Positions 10,960 to 22,124 of a stretch of 64,000 nucleotides of DNA are shown piece by piece. The notes under the pieces are model-generated. The model was given only the letters and a program-made list of their open reading frames with translations. It had not been told where the DNA came from and searched no databases. Every line of letters starts with the position of its first letter. Position 1 is the stretch's first letter. A program made the position numbers and the translations under genes. Origin of the DNA: Bettongia penicillata ogilbyi (lineage: Eukaryota; Chordata; Mammalia; Diprotodontia; Potoroidae); assembly GCA_023548195.1 (NCBI GenBank), contig JAJHZJ010000496.1, forward strand, positions 3,740,001-3,804,000, given 5' to 3'.

Positions 10960-11560
10960 AGTTTTGATTCTTTCAGTGGGTTGTGGATTTCTTTCCATCG
11001 ACATTGTTGAAGTTACTGCGAACATTGTTCTCTTGTCTCATTTGACTTCTCTATGTGTCAGTTCACATAGATCATTGTCATATTCATAATTTCTTACATC
11101 ACTGTCATATTCCATTCCATTCATATACCAAAACTTGTTTAGCCATTCCCCGGTTGATAGGCATAGACTTGGTTTACAATTCTTAGCTATCACAAAAAGT
11201 GCTGCTATGAAGATTTTGGCATATACAGGGAGATTTTCTTTCTTCTTATTGATGGCGTTCTTGGAGTATAATCCCAGTAATGGAGTCTCTGGTTTAAAGG
11301 GTTTGGACACTTGATTCACTTTATTTGCATAATTCCAGCTTGCTTTCCCAGAGTGGTTGCTCTACTTCACAGTTCCACCAACAGTGTATTAGCGTGCCTA
11401 TCTTCCCACAGCCTCTCCAACATTGACTGTTGCCATTTGGGTCATCTTTGCTACTTTGCAGGGTTATGTGTTGAAATTTCAGGGTTATTTTGATTTGCAA
11501 TTTCTCTTATTAGTGGTTTTGGAGCATTCTTTAATGTGGCTACAAATATTCAGCAATTCT
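10960..11560 (-). mobile_element. L1 LINE 3' region, antisense
   Basis: Read on the minus strand it covers the end of L1 ORF2. The given strand shows the familiar reverse complement: TTTAGCCATTCCCCGGTTGA, CACAAAAAGTGCTGCTATGA, GTTCCACCAACAGTGTATTA and CCACAGCCTCTCCAACATTG. It is heavily mutated and truncated. It overlaps in consensus position with the sense copy at 7,285-7,870 over about 150-200 bp. Confidence 0.75.
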
Positions 11561-11599
11561 GCTTTTGAGAACTCTGTTCCTGTCCTTTGACTTAGATAT

Positions 11600-11800
11600 T
11601 AGGGAATGGCTATCTAGTTCAAATCTGTCCTCTGAAACTTACTTACTCGAGCTTCATGACCTTGGGGCAGTTACTTAACCTTAATTTCCTCAGCTGTAAA
11701 ATAGGAATGATAATTAATACCTACTTCTCAGGATTATTGTGAGGGTCAAGTGAGATGATATTTTACACAGCTTGGAGTGTTTTATAAATGCTACACATGA
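11600..11800 (+). mobile_element. MIR SINE
   Basis: Nearly complete sense MIR: B-box-like AGTTCAAATCTG, CATGACCTTGGGGCAGTTAC, TTAATTTCCTCAGCTGTAAA, ATTGTGAGGGTCAAGTGAGA and a tail near TTTATAAATGCTAC. Confidence 0.8.
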
Positions 11801-12639
11801 TCATTATTTATTCTCACTGTCCCTACTGGTGCACTTAGTACTGCTATGTACCAGATGCCATGTTGGAGAAAAACAGCCCCTGCCCTCGGAGAGCCTACTG
11901 TCACCTTAACATTTTGTGTTTTGTCATCTTTCATTGCTATGATCCATGCAGAATGGGCAGATCATCCGATGGTTTCTCACCTGCAGTTTCTTCACCATAA
12001 ACGCTGCACCATGGCTTTCCTCACCTCAGTAAAGTGACTGAGGCCATTTTTATCACAGTGGAATTGAATGACTCATCACCTCTTTGCTCTCATCAGTTAC
12101 TTTTTGCAGGAATCAGTTATGCTTATGACATCATACAGACAGTAAATTATGTTTTCAAGGAATACTGAGAGGCTGTTTCACAAACAGGCCACTTCCTCCT
12201 CCACGGAAAGATGTTAAAATGACTTTCCTTTAACAATAAATAAGTAAATGACAGCCCCCAAGTAGGTGTTGATGGGACATTAGGACATTTAAGTGACATG
12301 AAGTAGACTAATACGAGCTGTTGTGATGCACACATTTCACAGAAAATGAGTAAGCCAAGACTCAACCTTAAATGACCTTTGAGAGTATCTGGACTGATGC
12401 CGAAGGTCCTGTAAAGGATAGTTTTCTGTCATGCTGCAGAACCATGATACGAGAATAGAGAACCCTTAGATTCCTTCCTTTGCAGACTTGAGGCTGTGAT
12501 TGAGAGTGAGGGTGTACACAGAGGGCTGGTTAAGGAGCAGGCTGTGCTTTGAGCTCATGCCTTATTTGCTACGAGTCAGTTATTTTTCAGTGGTACTTAG
12601 CTCATCATGACTCCGGTTGGATTTTGTTTTGCTTTTCTT

Positions 12640-12845
12640 TGGTTTTTTGGGAAAGTTGCTGGAGTGGTTCGCCATTTCCTTCTCCAGCTCATTTTACAGA
12701 TGAGAAAACTGAGGCAAACAGGGATGAAGTGATATGCCCAGGGTCACACAGCTGTTAAGTGTCTGGGGGTCAGATTTGAACTCAGAAAGATGAGTCTTCC
12801 TGACCCCAGACTAGGCACTCTATCCACTGCACCACCCAACTGCCA
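12640..12845 (-). mobile_element. Marsupial-type SINE
   Basis: Minus orientation: GTTCGCCATTTCCTTCTCCA, GATGAGAAAACTGAGGCAAA, CCCAGGGTCACACAGCTG, CAGATTTGAACTCAG and ACTGCACCACCCAACTGCC. It is close to full length. Confidence 0.75.
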
Positions 12846-13235
12846 TGGAATTGATTCTCATGCTCTTAAAAATGGGGAAATAGTGCATTGGATTGGGAAT
12901 CTAGAAAATAATCTTCCATTTGAGTATATAGTTCCCGAAAGACCCTATTAGACTGCAAAGAGAAACCCTGCAATGCTACAAAAGTAAAAGCACTAAATCA
13001 CAGTTTATTTGGGCATCTTTATGGTTACATTTGTTTCTACCTTATTTGTGGGAAGCAACATACCTCTAGAGCTAGGAATTTGTTTTGTTTTTGTTAAAAA
13101 TATATTCTAACTATATTTCAGTCAAATTGGCTTTTTTGTAATACCATGTGTTTAAACATTATTTTTCAATGAGGTCCATAGATCTCTAAGTCTAAGAACC
13201 CCTGACTTACAGAAAAGTAATATAAAATAATACGC

Positions 13236-13495
13236 ATAGTTATAATAGCAAAGCAATCTATAATAGTATGTGTAATATCATTATCATAGCAAAACGTCCT
13301 ATAATAGTATATGACAACGCAACCTATAATAATATATAATTGTCATAGCAAAGCTATTTGTAATAGTATATGTACTATATAATCATTATAGCAAAGCAAT
13401 ATATAATATTTAAGAACAAGATTATTCACAAAACAAGTCATAACAAATAATGTAGTTATTATAGCAAAGCCATCTATAATGATAAAATAATTGTC
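13236..13495. repeat. AT-rich tandem repeat, about five degenerate units
   Basis: The core TTATAGCAAAGCAATCTATAATAGTAT-like unit recurs near 13,240, 13,281, 13,341, 13,390 and 13,457, spaced about 45-70 bp. Units share 'catagcaaa(g)c' followed by 'tataatag' but differ in length. This is not a simple microsatellite and not a family I recognise. Confidence 0.7.
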
Positions 13496-14214
13496 TCTAG
13501 CTCAGATATTTGTGTACTTCTCAAGCATATCTCTTTGCATCTAAGTACCCCCGGCCCCCCTGGTGGCTATTAGCACCACAAGTATAGATTCTGCTCTGGG
13601 GCCAGACCAAATAAAGGAAGACTAGAGCTCTGGAACATAGAACCCAACCCCTCCCCTCCCCGCTTCTTTCCTGCCATTTGTACAGATGTCAGCATTTCTA
13701 CTGAAGAGAAAGCAGGAAGGACTCTTCATAAAAGTCGACAGTGGAGAACTTCAGAGATATTTTCAGACACTGGAAGGGAAGGAGGGAGAGAAAGCAGTCC
13801 TTCCTGTTTGCCTGTGCTCCCCCAGTGCAGTGTTGGCAGATTTACTGTGTTTCCCAGGTGTTAGGAATACCGAAGAACCCCTTCAGAAAGGGCACTGGAT
13901 ATATAGTTCATACTATATTTGAATCTGAATAGCACGAGTCCCTTCAGAATAGGATTTTCCATCATACTTTATCATGTCCAGCTTATTTGCCAGTGTTTAG
14001 AGATCTGTTTTCTAGTCCATGGGAATTGATACTAATTTTAAATTCAGCGGGACTGATTCCTTTTTTAAAAAATCTGTGTATTCCCATTGTCTGGCACTAA
14101 GGCTTTAGACATAGTAGATGTTTGAGCACTATACAGGCAGTCCCAAAAATCTTAGTGCAGTTTTAAGCTTTAATTACTTAAAACTGAATCAAAACTTTTG
14201 GGGTGCCCCATATA

Positions 14215-14440
14215 AAAATCAAAATAGTAGCTAACATTTATTGTAGTACTTCAAAGTTTGCATTGTACATGCATGTATTATCTGATGTTATGCCCATTTT
14301 ACAGATGAGGAAAGTGAAGTAGACATAGGTATTAAATGGGGTGCGCAGGATCACACAGCTGGTGTCTGCCCCATGATTAGAACCCAAGTCTTGTGAACTC
14401 CCAAGATTAGCACTGTAGCGCTGTCAGACTGCCGCTCTTA
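14215..14440 (-). mobile_element. MIR SINE
   Basis: Minus-oriented MIR: AATAGTAGCTAACATTTATT, CCCATTTTACAGATGAGGAA, GGATCACACAGCTGGTG, AGAACCCAAGTC and ATTAGCACTGTAGCGCTGTC. Confidence 0.8.
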
Positions 14441-15224
14441 TTATTATCTAAATTAGCATCAGTGATAATAAGAGCTGCTACATTTAAATAGGTTTTCTGA
14501 AGATTTTGCTCATTTGATGTTCAACAACAGCCCTGTTCAGTCTCCCTGTCTCCAAGCCTTTTCTCTCAACAAAACCTTTTTGTTGTTTTTGCTTATAGTT
14601 CCAGCCCTTTTTCTGTTTTTTAAATGGGGAGCTCACAAAGCACTTTGGACATTGGTAAACATACTAGATAATGGAAGGTAGAAATCACTTAATTCAGCAA
14701 GAAGGACTGCGCATTCCCTGTTCAATGGCTGGCCTCAAGGTCATTTGCCAGCATGACTGTTTTCTCAGCGGTCCAGCTCAGATGGACATATCCTCCCCCT
14801 CGGTGTGTCAGGTTCCCAGAGAATGGCCTGAATGGGCTGGTTTATCATATTCTGAATCTCTTTATAAATCAAGATGACTGGTTTCCACTAGAAGGAGAAG
14901 GAGCTCTTAACACATTAGTGTCTTTTCTCCTTTCCCAGGAGAAAACAAGTATGTCCTGCACCTGGTCCACATGAGGTGGCCCATATCCAGGCATTTGATT
15001 ATTTTTAAAGACAAGAGACAGATTTTGAGGGGTTTGGTTTGACTTGATTTGGATTTTCAATTTTTCCCGTAAGTTGTCACCATCTCATCTATTTGTGCCT
15101 GTGTCTTGAGGCTGAAATGAAATTTGGTTTTGTCTGATTTGAAAATTAGGTCAACTGCTCCTGCCTCACAGGCTTATGAGGGAAAATGTTTTTTAAGCCT
15201 GACTTGTTAGATGAATGCATACAG

Positions 15225-15430
15225 TACAATGGGACAAACACTGCAGAGTCCAAGGGCATGGGTTTAAATTGTGACGCTACCTCTGTGTGGTCCTGTCCCC
15301 TCTCTGGGCCTCAGGATCCTCCTAGCAAGTGAAAGGGTTGGATGAGATGGCCCCCAGGATCTCTTCCTGATGGTGTCTTGTGACCCAGCAGTCTGTCCAC
15401 CATGGCTAGATTGGGGCTCCACTGTAGAGG
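15225..15430 (+). mobile_element. SINE (MIR-like), sense
   Basis: GGGTTTAAATTGTGACGC, TGTGGTCCTGTCCCCTC and GGGCCTCAGGATCCTCC follow the MIR order in a diverged form. It ends before the next exon. Confidence 0.5.
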
Positions 15431-15701
15431 GCCACCACTCTAACTGTCTTCAAGGAACTTCCTTGCCCTATCAGAAATCTGACGAATTTTTTTAAGGGAT
15501 TAAAGATATCTTACTGATGTACTCCTCAGGCAAACTTGCCAATCCAAGTAGAGAACATTCCGTTCATTCTCTAAAGCACGTGGGCATTTTAATAATATCA
15601 CCAGAAATGCTTTGGTTAAGGAAAAACCATTTACAGCTGTGAGAGTGTATTAGCTACCTCGCCTGATTTTATTTTAATGTGTTTTTATTTCTCCCTTCCA
15701 G

Positions 15702-15914
15702 GATCAGAATTCAGGCTGTCAACGAAATTGGGGCTGGACCATTCAGTCACTCCATTAAGGCCAAAACAAGGTCATTACCACCCTCCCCTCCCCGGTTAGA
15801 GTGTGCGGCAGCGGGGCCACAGAGCCTGAAGCTAAAATGGGGGGATAGCAACTCCAAGGCACACACAACTGATGACATGGTGTATACGCTCCAGCTTGAA
15901 GATAGAAACAAGAG
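15702..15914 (+). CDS. FNDC3B: FNDC3B coding exon 4 of window (end of FN3, first half of next)
   Basis: 213 nt, completing the arginine codon from the previous exon and ending again with two bases of an arginine codon (AG|). It encodes IRIQAVNEIGAGPFSHSIKA, the F and G strands of one FN3 domain with the canonical N-E-x-G-x-GPFS motif. A proline-rich linker (SLPPSPPRLEC) follows, then the A to C strands of the next domain (GPQSLKLKWGDSNSK, VYTLQLEDRNK). Acceptor CTCCCTTCCAG, donor AG|GTACGT. The SLKLKWGDSNSK region matches FNDC3B. The open frame running past the donor into the intron is not coding. Confidence 0.95.
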
Positions 15915-16112
15915 GTACGTGTGGGCTTGGGCTATGAGTGTTTTGGATGGCTCCATTCCCCAGAGGATGAATGGGCGGTTTAATTTCACTGCTTCATCTT
16001 GGGCATCTCTTAAAAATGCCCATTTATTCGAGGGCCAACCGTCTTTCTCTGTAATGTTTCCTCTGTAATCTGTGTGGATGTATACACACATATTATTACC
16101 TTATACAGTGCT

Positions 16113-16144
16113 TAAATCTCTCTCTCTTTCTCTCTCCCCACATA

Positions 16145-16179
<35 letters not shown>

Positions 16180-16196
16180 TACATACATACATATAA
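16113..16196. repeat. Compound microsatellite CT / AC / ATAC
   Basis: Three adjacent simple tracts: TCTCTCTTTC-type pyrimidine repeats (about 16,116-16,140), about 15 AC units (16,146-16,175) and five ACAT units to about 16,192. It lies 200 bp after the donor of the preceding exon. Confidence 0.9.
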
Positions 16197-17494
16197 TTTG
16201 CATATCTATAGATACTTCTTATATACGTATGTACATAAACATGCACTTAAAATTTTAACACCAACACAAAATGTATTGGGTGGCTGCTTCCTAAAAGGTA
16301 CTGTCTTCAGTGTCGGAATTCTTTTCCTGGTTCTGGGTTCAAGTGTGCCCACAGAGAGGTGACCAGAAAACTTGACCTAGAGCCACCACCACAGATGATT
16401 GGCTCAGACACAGTCTTCCCCTTTTCTTCCTCTTCATTACCTCTACCTTGGAGGGCAGGTCTGGGCTAATGGAAAGCTGTTCCCAGACAACACTGTTACT
16501 ATCTCAATTTAATCCAAAGAAAAACCAGTAAGTTTCTCAGCATGTGTATGTTTTCATTTGTCCACATGCACACACATTATCCTAATGACTGAAGAGTTCT
16601 GGGGACAGTCAGGGGATATTTGATCTATTTTTTCCCATGTCTCTTATATTTAGTTTTTACATGTCCAAGACAAGTCACCATTCTTCCCCAGACAATCTCC
16701 AAGAGGCCTTTGGGGATTTGGACATAGCCTAAGAATAGATCTGAATATCAAGTTTGACCCCAAGGGCAACTGCTGAGATGATATAAGTCTCTTAAAAGTC
16801 TCATGGATTTTCCTGAACCATTTTAAATTCAGCCGTTCTTTATGACCGTTGCCTAAGAAAACATAAAAGAATCTCACAGTCCAGACATACTCTTTACAAA
16901 TAAAAAAATCAAGACTGTCTTCCTCTTAAATCAATTAATTACTTAGCAAAATTATAAGGGAATTTAAAAAAAAACAACTTAGATGAGGGATGACATTTTT
17001 TATATTACAAGCCGAGATCCAAATTCATCTCTTTAAAAATTACATTTGTAGATAATCTCAAGATGTTATTAAAGTAGTGGGAACATATAATACAGGAAAT
17101 TCTCATCCTGTGTATAAAATAACTTCCATTGCATTTGCTATGATGAGAACTTAGCCAGACTTGTTAGTGGGCAAATGACCTTTCGTAGTATCCTAAAATT
17201 GAAAGAACAAGCAATCTTACCAGCTTGGGGTTGGAAGCCCATCAAATCCCAATCTTTTACATCAAATATTTGCTAGTTTACAAAAGGGAATAATTTGAGT
17301 ATATAAGAATGTATTCATGTGGCCCCTCTTGTGACCTATTCCCTTCCCTTCCTTTCCCCTCTTCTCCCTTCCCTTTACGAAAATGGGGAAAGAGGGGCTC
17401 GTGTTATTTTCAAAGGAACCTAGTGTCAGTGTGAGGTCCTTTGGTGAAGGCAAAAACCAGCTAACTGTCCTCAGAATTCAGAAATTCCTAGTGA

Positions 17495-17620
17495 GCGTGA
17501 TCTCCCTGTGTGGTGGATTCTGAACCCATTGGATAAGGAAATGGCAAACCACCCAGTATCTTTGCCAAGAAAACCCCAGACAGGGTCACAGAGAGTTGAG
17601 TATGACTGAAAAATCCACGG
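17495..17620 (+). mobile_element. Marsupial SINE tail part
   Basis: The sequence GGAAATGGCAAACCACCCAG, then TATCTTTGCCAAGAAAACCC, then CAGGGTCACAGAGAGTTG is the diagnostic tail of a SINE I know from marsupial genomes. The tRNA head is missing. Confidence 0.8.
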
Positions 17621-18799
17621 AAAGAACTTCTGAGGATACCCCAGAGGTGCTGCCAGAGCACCCCTCCATCCCACAGAATCTCATTAAATGCTCTCAGCTC
17701 CTCATGGGAAGCAAAGGCAAATGTTGAAAATTAGGCAACAAAATTCCTGGCTGTGGGAGTGTTGTTTTCAGGTGCCGAGGGCCAGGATAGCAATTCTGGT
17801 GCAAAGGGGAGTGAGTTGCCTACAGGAATTAGAGAAAGAATGGAGTTCCATTTCTAGTTACCAGTCCTCAGACAGAGGGGATGGAGCTCCATTCTTAGTC
17901 ATCACTCCATTACTTACTCACCACCACTGAGTCCTCAGAAATGGGGTGTACTTTTAATCCTGGTCCACAAAGATGAGATTGTTATATTATCAAATTATAT
18001 TGCATCTAAAGCATTTAGCACGTACATTATTGGGACTATGACACAATCACCACTCCCATGCATGAGCTGGACCACCAAACCTGGGTACTACCCTGTGGAG
18101 GTGGAATGAACCCGCCATACAAAATGGGTTGGTCACCACCATCATCCATCCTCTAGACCTTCTCCCTGAGGGGAGGGAGATGACTCATGCTCGTGGTGCC
18201 GGGAACAAGACATGTGAGAAGATGTGCCACCATGAGGTGAGAACCAGTCTAAGCCTTGGAGGCTGTAGGTGGCTTGGGATTTTTTTTTTAATAAATTCAC
18301 AGCTATCCATATCTCACTGAGACGGACCAAGGAACAGGGTGTTCCTTCTTTAACAATGTGTTCTGTCATTTAATTAAGAATGCCATTTGATGGCGGGTTT
18401 TCTTTAGGAAAATACTGCATTCCTTTTCACTGGCTTTAGCTCATTAAGTGATATCTTCTGTCCTTTCTAATTAGACAGCTCTGCTTTTCTGAGCTCCAGT
18501 AGGAAGCGTCTTCAAAGAATAGGAGGGAGGGAGATGGTTCTTTTTTGGACACAAAGGTGTGAAATCATTGGATGTGCCCCATAATTTTGAGGGATCCTTT
18601 ATTCCTCACGGCAGCTAATTGTCCTTTGGTCAGTGACCCTAAAGGCTTTTAGGAATTAGTGTTGTGCCAACAGCAACAGTCAGTCTTTTGGGGTTTGTTT
18701 GGGTTTTTTTAGAGTGCAGGTACCTTCCAGGCATCAGGCATCTAGAAAATTGTCAGAAAGATGCTTTAGAAGACATGTAGGACAGAGATAGTAAAGAGA

Positions 18800-19010
18800 A
18801 GGGACTGGTGCTGCTCGTCTTCCTAGAAGACCTGAATTCAAATCCTTCCTCTGATATTGATTACTGGTGTAACCATTGGCAGGTCATTGAACTTTATGTA
18901 CCTCAGTAAGCCCATCTGTAAAATGGGAGTAACCTCATCCATAAAGTTGTTGTGGGGCTTCAATTAAATAACATATGTAAAGCTCTTTACAACTTTGAAC
19001 CAGACTTTGA
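18800..19010 (+). mobile_element. MIR SINE
   Basis: GACCTGAATTCAAATCCTTC (B-box region), TTGGCAGGTCATTGAACTTT, CCCATCTGTAAAATGGGAGT and CAATTAAATAACATATGTAA in MIR order, sense orientation. It is nearly complete. Confidence 0.75.
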
Positions 19011-19267
19011 TTTTTGACACAACTTTAGAACGTGTTGTTAAAGGTATGGTTAATAAGCATCCATGAAAGCAAGCTGTGTTCATAGAGCATCAGTCAGGGC
19101 TTCAGCAATTATGGACTATGCCACCCTGTAACCTTAATTTAAAAAATATAGAGGGGGGAAAAATGGGGATTTTTCATGACTGAGATACGGACCAGCCATA
19201 AACTATAACAATCAAGGACGTGTGCCATCTGGGGCTATAGTCATAGAGGCAGGGAGTCCTGGACTAG

Positions 19268-19356
19268 GAAGGTGGTGATGACAGTGATGGTGAGGAGGAT
19301 GATGGTGGTGGTGGTGGTGATGACGATGACGTTGGTGGTGATGGTGATGAAGGTGA
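19268..19356. repeat. GGT/GAT trinucleotide tract
   Basis: About 90 bp of GGT, GAT and GAC triplets directly abutting the end of a MIR. It produces a histidine-rich open frame on the minus strand and a methionine/valine-rich one on the plus strand, neither of them a gene. Confidence 0.88.
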
Positions 19357-19580
19357 CAGCTAACATTTCTCCAATGCTTACTGTGTGCCAGGCACTGTAC
19401 TACACACTTTTTTGCAACAATGCTAGGTGCTATTATTATGGCCACTTTACAGGTGAGGAAACTGAGACAAGCTGTTATGTGCCTTTAGCAGCTAGTAAGT
19501 ACCCAAGATCAGATTTGAGCTCCCATCTTCCTGCCTCTGAGCCCAGAGCCTACACTCTTCCTGGGCCAGGCCATGGGTAA
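19357..19580 (-). mobile_element. MIR SINE
   Basis: Minus-oriented MIR: CAGCTAACATTTCTCCAATG, TACTGTGTGCCAGGCACTGT, GGTGAGGAAACTGAGACAAG and CAGATTTGAGCTCCCATC. The triplet tract grew at its tail end. Confidence 0.8.
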
Positions 19581-20094
19581 AGTCCTATGTTAAGTTCTAG
19601 GTATGTTTATCAAGAATGATGTGGAAAAACTGGTGAGCATTCAGTGGAGGGCAACAGGGTGTTTGGGACCCTAGGGATTGACTGATGATGGAACCTGAAA
19701 AAGATGTAGACAGGATATGACAGCCACCATCAGACCCTCGGAGGAATAGGCCAACTGTCATGATCCATAGAGGCTGTGGAGAGGCAGATGGAAGAGTCTC
19801 CAAATGCAAAATCTTGGCAGGTAGCTCTTGGGAGGTGTTCTTAACAGGCATCCTATTATGTCACATGAGATCTGGATCCGCTTGCCTGGTTCCCTCTGCC
19901 TTTTTAGGAACGATAGGTTTGGAGTTGGAAGGAGCTTGGATGTCATCTAACCCTTCCGTTTATTAGAGGTCAGGTAACTTAGAGCAACAGAGGGTTTGCA
20001 GCAAAATTTGAACACACATCATCTGGACCCAGATCTTGCACTCTTGCACACTAGTGTTGACTGACAAGGGTCACTTGAGTGTACGGATACAAAT

Positions 20095-20330
20095 CCATCT
20101 CTCTCCCTCCATGTCTCTGTGTGTCCCTCTGTGTCTTTCACTCCCCCCTCCTTTCTGTGTCTTCCCCCTATTTCTCTCTCCTCCTCCTTCTCTCTTTCTC
20201 TCTCTTCTCTTTTTCTCTTTCTTTTCTCTTCCCCTCCTTCTCCTCTCTATCTCTTCTCTCTGTCCTTTCTCTCTCTGTCTGACTCTTTCTCTTTCTCTCC
20301 TCCTCCTTGCTGCTTACCTCTCTCCCTCTC
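20095..20330. repeat. Long polypyrimidine (CT) tract
   Basis: About 235 bp made almost only of C and T on the + strand, with CTCTCTTTCTC blocks. The overlapping leucine/serine-rich open frames in all three frames are a composition effect. Confidence 0.92.
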
Positions 20331-20499
20331 CATGAAGAAAAATGTTGACAGCTGTGTCTTGAAAATACAAGACTCCATGGCCCAAAATCTGTATCTATCT
20401 AGTCAATGTTAAATTTGGCAAGAGGGAGATTTATTGAATTATTCTCAGCAGATATGGCAGCATAAGGTCTAGACCACTTTAATTCCTGGGTAAGAACCT

Positions 20500-20940
20500 A
20501 TAGTAAGAAGTGAGATAAATATTTTCATAGTTCAGTGTCACCCTCAGGCTGGGGTCAAAAAGCCCATCAGCACAGCGCAAACATCTATAAACTGCAGGCA
20601 CTATCTCGCCTGTATGGAGGGAGGGTGTGTTTACCTCCTTGCACTGAAATGTTTGCCCACAGTAACAGAATTTGAGTTGTTGCTGATTCTGAACTGACCT
20701 TGATGAGCCGATGTTCTCTGATAATTGCATGTAACTCAGGGGCCGGAGCAGCTTTGGTTCCAAGAATGCATTTAGAATTAATCTGTGCTGTTCAGGCTGA
20801 GTCAGACAGCCCACGTTGGGGGGAAAAAATCTGCTATCAAATTTGGGTGATTGCGGGAGGAAATCAACAGAGGGAGCTGATATATGTTTGTTCTTCATTA
20901 CTTTCAAGCCAAGTCTTCTGATATTTTGTCTGAGTCAACC
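20500..20940. other. Repeat-free island, candidate regulatory element
   Basis: This stretch lacks recognisable SINE or LINE motifs and has mixed composition. It contains GATAATTGCATGTAACTCAG, AATGCATTTAGAATTAATC and GCTGAGTCAGAC, the last with a perfect AP-1 core TGAGTCA. It also spans an antisense open frame of 142 codons (20,479-20,907), the longest in the window, which I do not call a gene. Function is inferred from composition only. Confidence 0.35.
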
Positions 20941-20957
20941 AAGTTATCTGGAGAAGA

Positions 20958-21028
20958 AAGACAGAGAGGGAGTGGGGGAGAGGGAGAGAGAGAGAGAATG
21001 GGGTGTGTGTGTGTGTGTGTGTGTGTGT
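20958..21028. repeat. AG then GT compound microsatellite
   Basis: A purine run of GA/GGA (about 20,959-20,998) passes into about 12 GT units (21,003-21,028). Confidence 0.9.
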
Positions 21029-22124
21029 TATGCATGTATAATTGCACTGTGAGTACTGGTTTGGCAAAATGAATATATACAATCAATTAAGATCTTGGAC
21101 TTAGAGCTGCCTAAAAAGGCCCAGGGATGGACACCAAGTGGTTTGCTAAGGTCCCAAGTGGCAAAGGTGGCAGCTCATGCTGGTTGGGGGCGTAATTTTG
21201 GAAAGCTTTGCCCTTCTCTGATTTGTGTTCTCATATCCCCAGCACCTAGTCCGTAGTATACACTTAGTAAATTCTTAGCTATTACGTGTTTCATATCATG
21301 AATTGCCAAAAACCTTCTTGAATAAGTGGCATAAATAACATATTCCCTGATATACTAATAAATATGCATTTCCTCGGATATCAAAACAATCATGGTTTGG
21401 GGCAGCCTCATATAATGAAGGGGAGGAACGCTATTACTGAAGTACAAAGACCTAGAGTTGAGTCTTTTGGACCCTGCTGCTGTTTTATTTTCCAAGTAAC
21501 TCAGTTTCTTCATCCATAAAATGGAAGCAATTATAATTTTTGCACCTCTTTCCTCCACACACACAGAGTTGTATGGATTAACTGAAAGCATTCTGTAGCC
21601 ATAATTGTAATTTATTCATTAGTTAATAATAAGAGCTGTATCACAATATATTTAAATTAAATGGATTCATGATAATAAGAATTTTTTGTTGGGGAATTCT
21701 CAAGAATATGGGGCCCTCAGAGCTTAAGTGATTTCCTTGAAATCACATGGTAAGCATCAGAGAGAAGATTTGCAGTCAGGTACTCTGATTGCCAAGCCCT
21801 AGAGCTCTCTCCACTAACATCTGTGATGTGCTAGGCATTAGAGATGCAGGGATGAAAGTGACAGGTCCTGCCTACAAGGAGCTTCTTCCACTAGGGGAGA
21901 GAGAAATTGTACCTAAACAAGTATACACAAAGGAAAGACAAAGTAAATATGGGGAAGGACAATAGGAGGAGCCCCAGTGAGGTTATGTGGGACTCTTTCC
22001 AAGGCCACACAGGTACTGATGGGGAGAACCAGGTTTGGAACCTAGGCTCCAATTCCATCCAGGTCCAGCATTAATTAATTAATCCTCGTGCCTGGACTTG
22101 TTCTCCTGCCTAAAGTCTCTCCCC

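Larger units (their letters stand above)
8404..15701 (+). other. FNDC3B: Intron (7,298 bp)
   Basis: Contents in order: a SINE head (about 8,515-8,640), a largely repeat-free part (about 8,700-9,600), a GGAT/GATA tetranucleotide tract (10,205-10,385), an antisense L1 3' end (about 10,960-11,560), a MIR (about 11,600-11,800), a SINE (12,640-12,845), an unusual AT-rich tandem repeat (13,236-13,495), a MIR (14,215-14,440) and a SINE (15,225-15,430). Open frames here are short and lack splice or coding support. Confidence 0.85.

Noticed and set aside
11600..11800. tRNA gene, because of A- and B-box-like motifs
   Set aside because: The motif order and tail are those of a MIR SINE, and no cloverleaf can be drawn. 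The same holds for the other MIR copies.
19212..19445. Histidine-rich small protein (minus strand)
   Set aside because: It is an artefact of a GGT/GAT triplet tract next to a MIR.
20036..20412. Leucine/serine-rich hydrophobic proteins in three frames
   Set aside because: All come from one CT-rich tract. Open frames in all three frames point to composition, not coding.
20479..20907. Antisense 142-codon open frame as a gene
   Set aside because: No known domain, promoter, splice or poly(A) signal was seen. A length near 140 codons can occur by chance in 64 kb. It is kept only as part of a candidate regulatory island.
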